Assembly (NCBI GenBank): GCA_002409455.1
Contig: DHNI01000080.1
Location: 1,653-11,163 of the forward strand
Source of the DNA: Firmicutes bacterium UBA5420
GTDB taxonomy: Bacteria; Bacillota; Limnochordia; Darwinibacteriales; Darwinibacteriaceae
Length of the DNA stretch: 9,511 nucleotides
Direction of reading: 5' to 3'
Shown here: piece after piece, positions 6,683 through 9,511 of the stretch
Position numbering within the stretch: position 1 is the stretch's first letter
Layout of the letters: the number at the start of each line of letters is the position of its first letter
Position numbers and translations under genes: made by a program
Notes under the pieces: generated by a model
Database searches by the model: none
What the model saw: the letters and a program-made list of their open reading frames with translations, nothing else
Told to the model about the DNA's origin: nothing

Positions 6683-8152
6683 TTAGATATCAGCAACACA
6701 AAACCTGATTTCGAGTGAAAATAGCCTCCTGAAAAAATGGGTGAGAAGAATTCGAAGCTTGCGCTCCAAGTTCATCACCAACAATTGCATGGCAATAACA
6801 GTCTCGCAGCTCTCTTCGAGACGGGTCATGACTAGGCCAAGTCCGTAAAAGCGCTTGCCCTCTCCGAACTTCCCTTCGACGCCATTGCGAATCTTGGTGT
6901 CTTCTCGTTCTTGCTTGCGCTGTGCCTTTAAGACTTTTGGATCTTTGGAAGGACGACCCAGGGGCGGACCTGAAAGACGTATGTTGTGCATTTTACAGAA
7001 CTGAAGATTGTCTCTGTTACGGTAGATCTTATCGGCATAGATGACAGATGGGTAATGGCCGTGTCTCTCTTTGAATCGCTCCGCTGAATCTTGAAGTGTA
7101 ATACCTTCATTGAAAGCATCGAAACTTAGCTTTTCCATGAAGGTGAATCCATCAACTATGCCAACTGCCAGCTTAGCCCCAAACTCGACGGATGCTTCTT
7201 TCTTTCCACGGACGATGGGGCGTACAAACGGCATGTGGAGGCTGACAATACGATCTGGAATACTGTGCTTTTTCTCCTGATGCATCTCAAGTTGTTGCCG
7301 ATAGAGTTCTTGAACAACGAACAAATTTCGATACTGACGGCGATTGAGGAGTGTCAATGGGCTGATTTGTACTAGCTTTTCGATGGTTCTCAGGTTGCGA
7401 GCAACCTAGCGCAACTGCTGGCCATTGGTCTTGCGAATCTCTCGTTTTGAATGCTTCCTTTTCCGTTCAAATCGAAGATACTGTTTTCTGGCTCTTTGCC
7501 GATATGTCCTAGGTTTCTCTCGCTCCCCGACATGAGGGGCATGCAACACATCAATGATCTCTTCTAGGGCTTCTCTCGCATCATTCAGCAATCTAGAGTC
7601 AGTTGGGTACTGAATATCCACGGGGACGCAGGTAGCATCGAGAATCGAGTTTCCCTTGTTCTCTCGCCCCTCAGAGCTTGGCTCTTCATCGTTTTCTATG
7701 GTTCCAGTTCTCTCCGTTGGAGGTTCGTTATCGTCATTGTGAGAATCCTGTTCTTCTAAAAACATCAACTCATTGAGCTCGTTGATGATATCTTTGCCGA
7801 GGCGTTTACGAAAGTGAACCAGAAGGGATGGATCAAATAGACGTTCCTGAATGAAACCAGGCAAGCCAATAAAGTACTGCAAATAGGGGTTTTCAGTGAT
7901 TTCATCGACAGTGTCGCGGTCAGAAAGGTTTTTCTTGTTCTGAATGATGAGGGTTCCTAGAGCCAATCGCACAGAGTAGGCCTTTTGACCCGTATTCAAG
8001 TTCCCTAAAGCCTCAATGTATCGTTCTTCTACGATATCCCAAGGTATCATTGCGGCCAACTGGCACCAGCGATTCTCAGGATTCAATTGTCCTGCAAATG
8101 GCATAAAAAACTCATGGGGTAAAAGTAGTTGCTTGGCGTTATGTTTATACAA
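6683..8152 (-). pseudogene. IS5-type DDE transposase interrupted by one amber codon
   Basis: One continuous frame of about 489 codons encodes a DDE transposase. It has an N-terminal DUF772-like region (FMPFAGQLNPENRW, then ENPYLQYFIGLPGF and VHFRKRLG), an acidic linker, the first Asp in LDATCVPVD, the second Asp in VIYADK and the Glu in NGVEGKFGEGKR. A single TAG at 7406-7408, in the basic stretch after the first Asp, stops translation before the other two catalytic residues; the frame is otherwise open on both sides. The start is probably TTG at 8152, with GGAG 9 nt upstream; TTG at 8173 is in frame but lacks a site. Truncation should inactivate it unless the amber is suppressed or misread. 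A reinitiation product from TTG 7357 would lack the first Asp. Confidence 0.88.
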
Positions 8153-8207
8153 GATTCTCAGCTCCAGGTGCAAAGTTATTTCAAGAAAACAATGATTTCT
8201 TGGTACT

Positions 8208-8213
8208 ATTATA
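8208..8213 (-). promoter_or_regulatory. Candidate -10 box for the transposase gene
   Basis: A perfect TATAAT on the minus strand lies about 55 bp upstream of the likely TTG start, inside the element. The -35 region is poor, which is usual for weakly expressed transposases. Confidence 0.4.
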
Positions 8214-8259
8214 GCACAAAAGGAGCTTGAAATCCTCTATCCACCGATATTTGACTATT

Positions 8260-8271
8260 GTTCAGCAACCC
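8260..8271 (-). repeat. IS terminal inverted repeat, right
   Basis: This is the complement of the left end, perfect over 12 bp, on the transposase-promoter side of the element. Confidence 0.85.
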
Positions 8272-8275
8272 CTAG
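8272..8275. repeat. Target-site duplication CTAG, right copy
   Basis: It is a direct repeat of 6665-6668, lying immediately after the stop codon of the small broken ORF at 8276-8465. Confidence 0.75.
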
Positions 8276-8465
8276 CTACCGTTCCCCATTTAGACGATCT
8301 ATGGCTAAGGTACTAATGTGTTTCAGCTCCTCGATTTCGAATTGAGACTGTAGCTTATTCTTCGAAATCCCTAAGATTAGGGAAATATCTTGTATTCTCT
8401 TCGCTTAGATCACCCCTAAGCGCATGATATGATGCCAGCTGTTCGCAGGCCGCGCGCGCGCTCAC
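8276..8465 (-). pseudogene. Small unrecognised ORF split by a one-base frameshift
   Basis: I do not recognise this protein. A GTG at 8465 opens 36 codons that end with FPNLRDFEE and a TAA at 8355-8357. Skipping the single T at 8357 continues into 26 more codons, KLQSQFEIEELKHISTLAID and onwards, ending at a TAG at 8276-8278. Both halves are charged and helix-rich with protein-like composition, and the joined product would have 62 residues. AAGGG lies about 11 nt before the GTG, inside the end of the HExxxH gene, so the two genes would abut. The insertion sequence entered directly after the stop. It may be an intact small gene with a lesion, the C-terminal trace of a larger one, or chance; two consecutive plausible frames make pure chance less likely. 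A (CG)5 tract at its 5' end and two short palindromes (8368-8383; 8402-8408 with 8416-8422) lie within it. Confidence 0.4.
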
Positions 8466-8466
8466 A

Positions 8467-9482
8467 CTATTTTAATCCCTTAATCGTAAGGTACTTCCGC
8501 ACTCCTTGCACATAGAGGTCGAGAGGCTCTGCACCGTTGGTGTGTAGATCCTGGAAAATTCCCTTAAAAACTGCATAATCGTTGGACTCGCGCCCAGTAC
8601 TTAGCTTATTACCTGGTAGCATGTCGTGATAGAATGCCGCCAGTGATTCAAAGGCCATGTAACTGACGAGACCATATAGGTCTGGATCCTGTAGTCTTGG
8701 ATGGTTCGCTCATAGTCTTGAATAGTTTCCTGAAGGTGTGGCAAAAGAATGTGAATTCCAATCTCGTGGCTTGCCATAGCAACCATGTCTTCTTTGTCTT
8801 GATTATAAAAAGCACTGTTTTTGCCCAAAGATAGGTTGTTCCAAGATGGTCCATGTTGCCCGGCAAAGTACAAAATGATTTTGTAATGCTCCTTTTCGAA
8901 TTGCAGGCCAGTACACTCTTCCCAGTGTTCAATGAGATTAGGCTCCATCATTTGATTCAGCACTTGCGAGCACCTAATTAGAACTGGGTGTATATTCGGC
9001 CAGATTTCCTTCTTGTAGGTATCAAAATTATCCACATAAATCCGGCCTATTTTCGCGAAAACCCTATCAAGGGGTAGAATTTCTTGCTTCCATGTTTGGT
9101 CATCGGCACTGAAAAAGCGAATCATGTGTTGAGAATGCAAGGTGTATTGTTCAAAAGGCCGGTGACTTTTACGCTTAATTGCTTCATCCCAAGCCGCAAA
9201 GTAATCGCTGAACTCCTCAGTTGTCTCAAAGTTGAAGTAAGAAGGCGTAAAATACAGGAGATCAGCAAAGGGGCCCTGATCTCTGCCATAAAATGAATAC
9301 AGCTCAGCATTGGCGCGAAGGTATTCCAAAGATGTGGGCATAAGGCTACTCGCATATTGTTTCACGTAGGCAGGGTCATCAAACCCTGCCTTGGCTAAAG
9401 TGTAGAGATGCGTTACGTAGTTGACGCCTAGTTCAACATCGAAAAAGACTTGTCTACCTGCTTCTTTAATTTCAAACACCAC
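8467..9482 (-). pseudogene. HExxxH metallopeptidase-like protein, broken by a frameshift
   Basis: The first frame gives 293 codons from GTG 9482; homology to itself stops near residue 267, after which a second frame (GAC at 8680-8682 onward to the TAG at 8467-8469) continues with DLYGLVSYMAFESLAAFYHD. Restoring one G at about 8682 (CAG-GAC instead of CAGAC) gives a single protein of about 338 residues. It has no signal peptide or membrane segment. HEIGIH (residues 239-244) fits HExxxH, and the Glu of MAFESLA, about 40 residues later, could be a third zinc ligand, as in HExxxH enzymes such as the DUF1704/MATCAP group; overall similarity to that group is not evident. A stop codon lies directly before the GTG and no spaced ribosome site exists, so the start is uncertain and the true 5' end may lie beyond the window. 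It sits upstream of the ABC pair, with a decayed relative downstream. Confidence 0.72.
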
Positions 9483-9511
9483 CTATCGCGGTTACATCCG
9501 AGTTACTTGAA

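Larger units (their letters stand above)
6669..8271 (-). mobile_element. Complete IS5-family-like insertion sequence, 1603 bp
   Basis: The element is bounded by perfect 12-bp terminal inverted repeats (GGGTTGCTGAAC at 6669-6680 and its complement at 8260-8271) and by the direct repeat CTAG. It carries one long transposase frame that fills almost all of it. Because CTAG is itself palindromic and followed by TA on both sides, the apparent inverted match extends to 19 bp (6662-6680 with 8260-8278), so ends placed a few bases further out are possible. The intact ends and duplication indicate insertion by transposition without later rearrangement. The family name rests on the DDE transposase type and YTAR target; the exact IS cannot be named. 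Confidence 0.88.

Noticed and set aside
8239..8244. HExxH (M48/M1-type) classification of the HExxxH protein
   Set aside because: The motif near 8751-8768 reads H-E-I-G-I-H, which has three residues between Glu and the second His, so it is not the classic HExxH motif.
8648..8932. 94-codon minus-strand frame overlapping the HExxxH gene
   Set aside because: It is an out-of-frame shadow. The frames on either side of the break match the remnant at 2758-2918 or continue the protein sensibly.
1..9511. CRISPR array, tRNA or rRNA genes
   Set aside because: No regularly spaced direct repeats, tRNA-like cloverleaf arms or rRNA conserved segments were seen on either strand by eye.

Overview
The window reads as chromosomal or accessory DNA from a low-to-mid GC Gram-positive bacterium (Bacillota). 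I infer this from purine-rich GGAGG-type ribosome binding sites, frequent GTG/TTG starts, a YrrT-like methyltransferase domain and a tandem pair of half-size ABC exporters. A spore-forming clostridial or bacillar lineage fits, but genus is not determinable from sequence alone. Every gene I can support lies on the minus strand, so transcription runs from high to low coordinates.

Layout from the upstream (right) end. (1) 8467-9482 is a broken gene for a roughly 338-residue protein of unrecognised family with an HExxxH motif and a downstream Glu, as in a metallopeptidase; one missing base near 8682 splits it. (2) 8276-8465 is a short ORF, also split by one base, of unknown function. (3) 6669-8271 is a complete IS5-like insertion sequence with 12-bp perfect inverted ends and a CTAG target duplication. 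Its transposase carries one in-frame amber codon. (4) 6566 down to 2926 holds two half-size ABC exporters overlapping by 4 bp, which probably form a heterodimer. (5) 2758-2918 holds a decayed, internally deleted second copy of the HExxxH gene, so the exporter pair is flanked by two relatives of the same gene. (6) 2698 down to 246 is a three-gene cluster: a membrane-anchored alpha/beta hydrolase, an eight-cysteine 'two-CW' small protein, and a GNAT acetyltransferase fused to a SAM methyltransferase. (7) 1-245 contains no intact gene, but shows short traces resembling a GNAT N-terminus and a LacI-type helix-turn-helix.

How the genes work together is only partly readable. The two ABC subunits almost certainly act together as one exporter of unknown substrate. 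The flanking HExxxH genes suggest, without proving, that peptide handling or processing is linked to the exporter. The hydrolase/two-CW/GNAT-methyltransferase cluster looks like a separate small-molecule or protein modification operon. Point lesions, one large internal deletion and an inserted IS show a locus undergoing decay and rearrangement.
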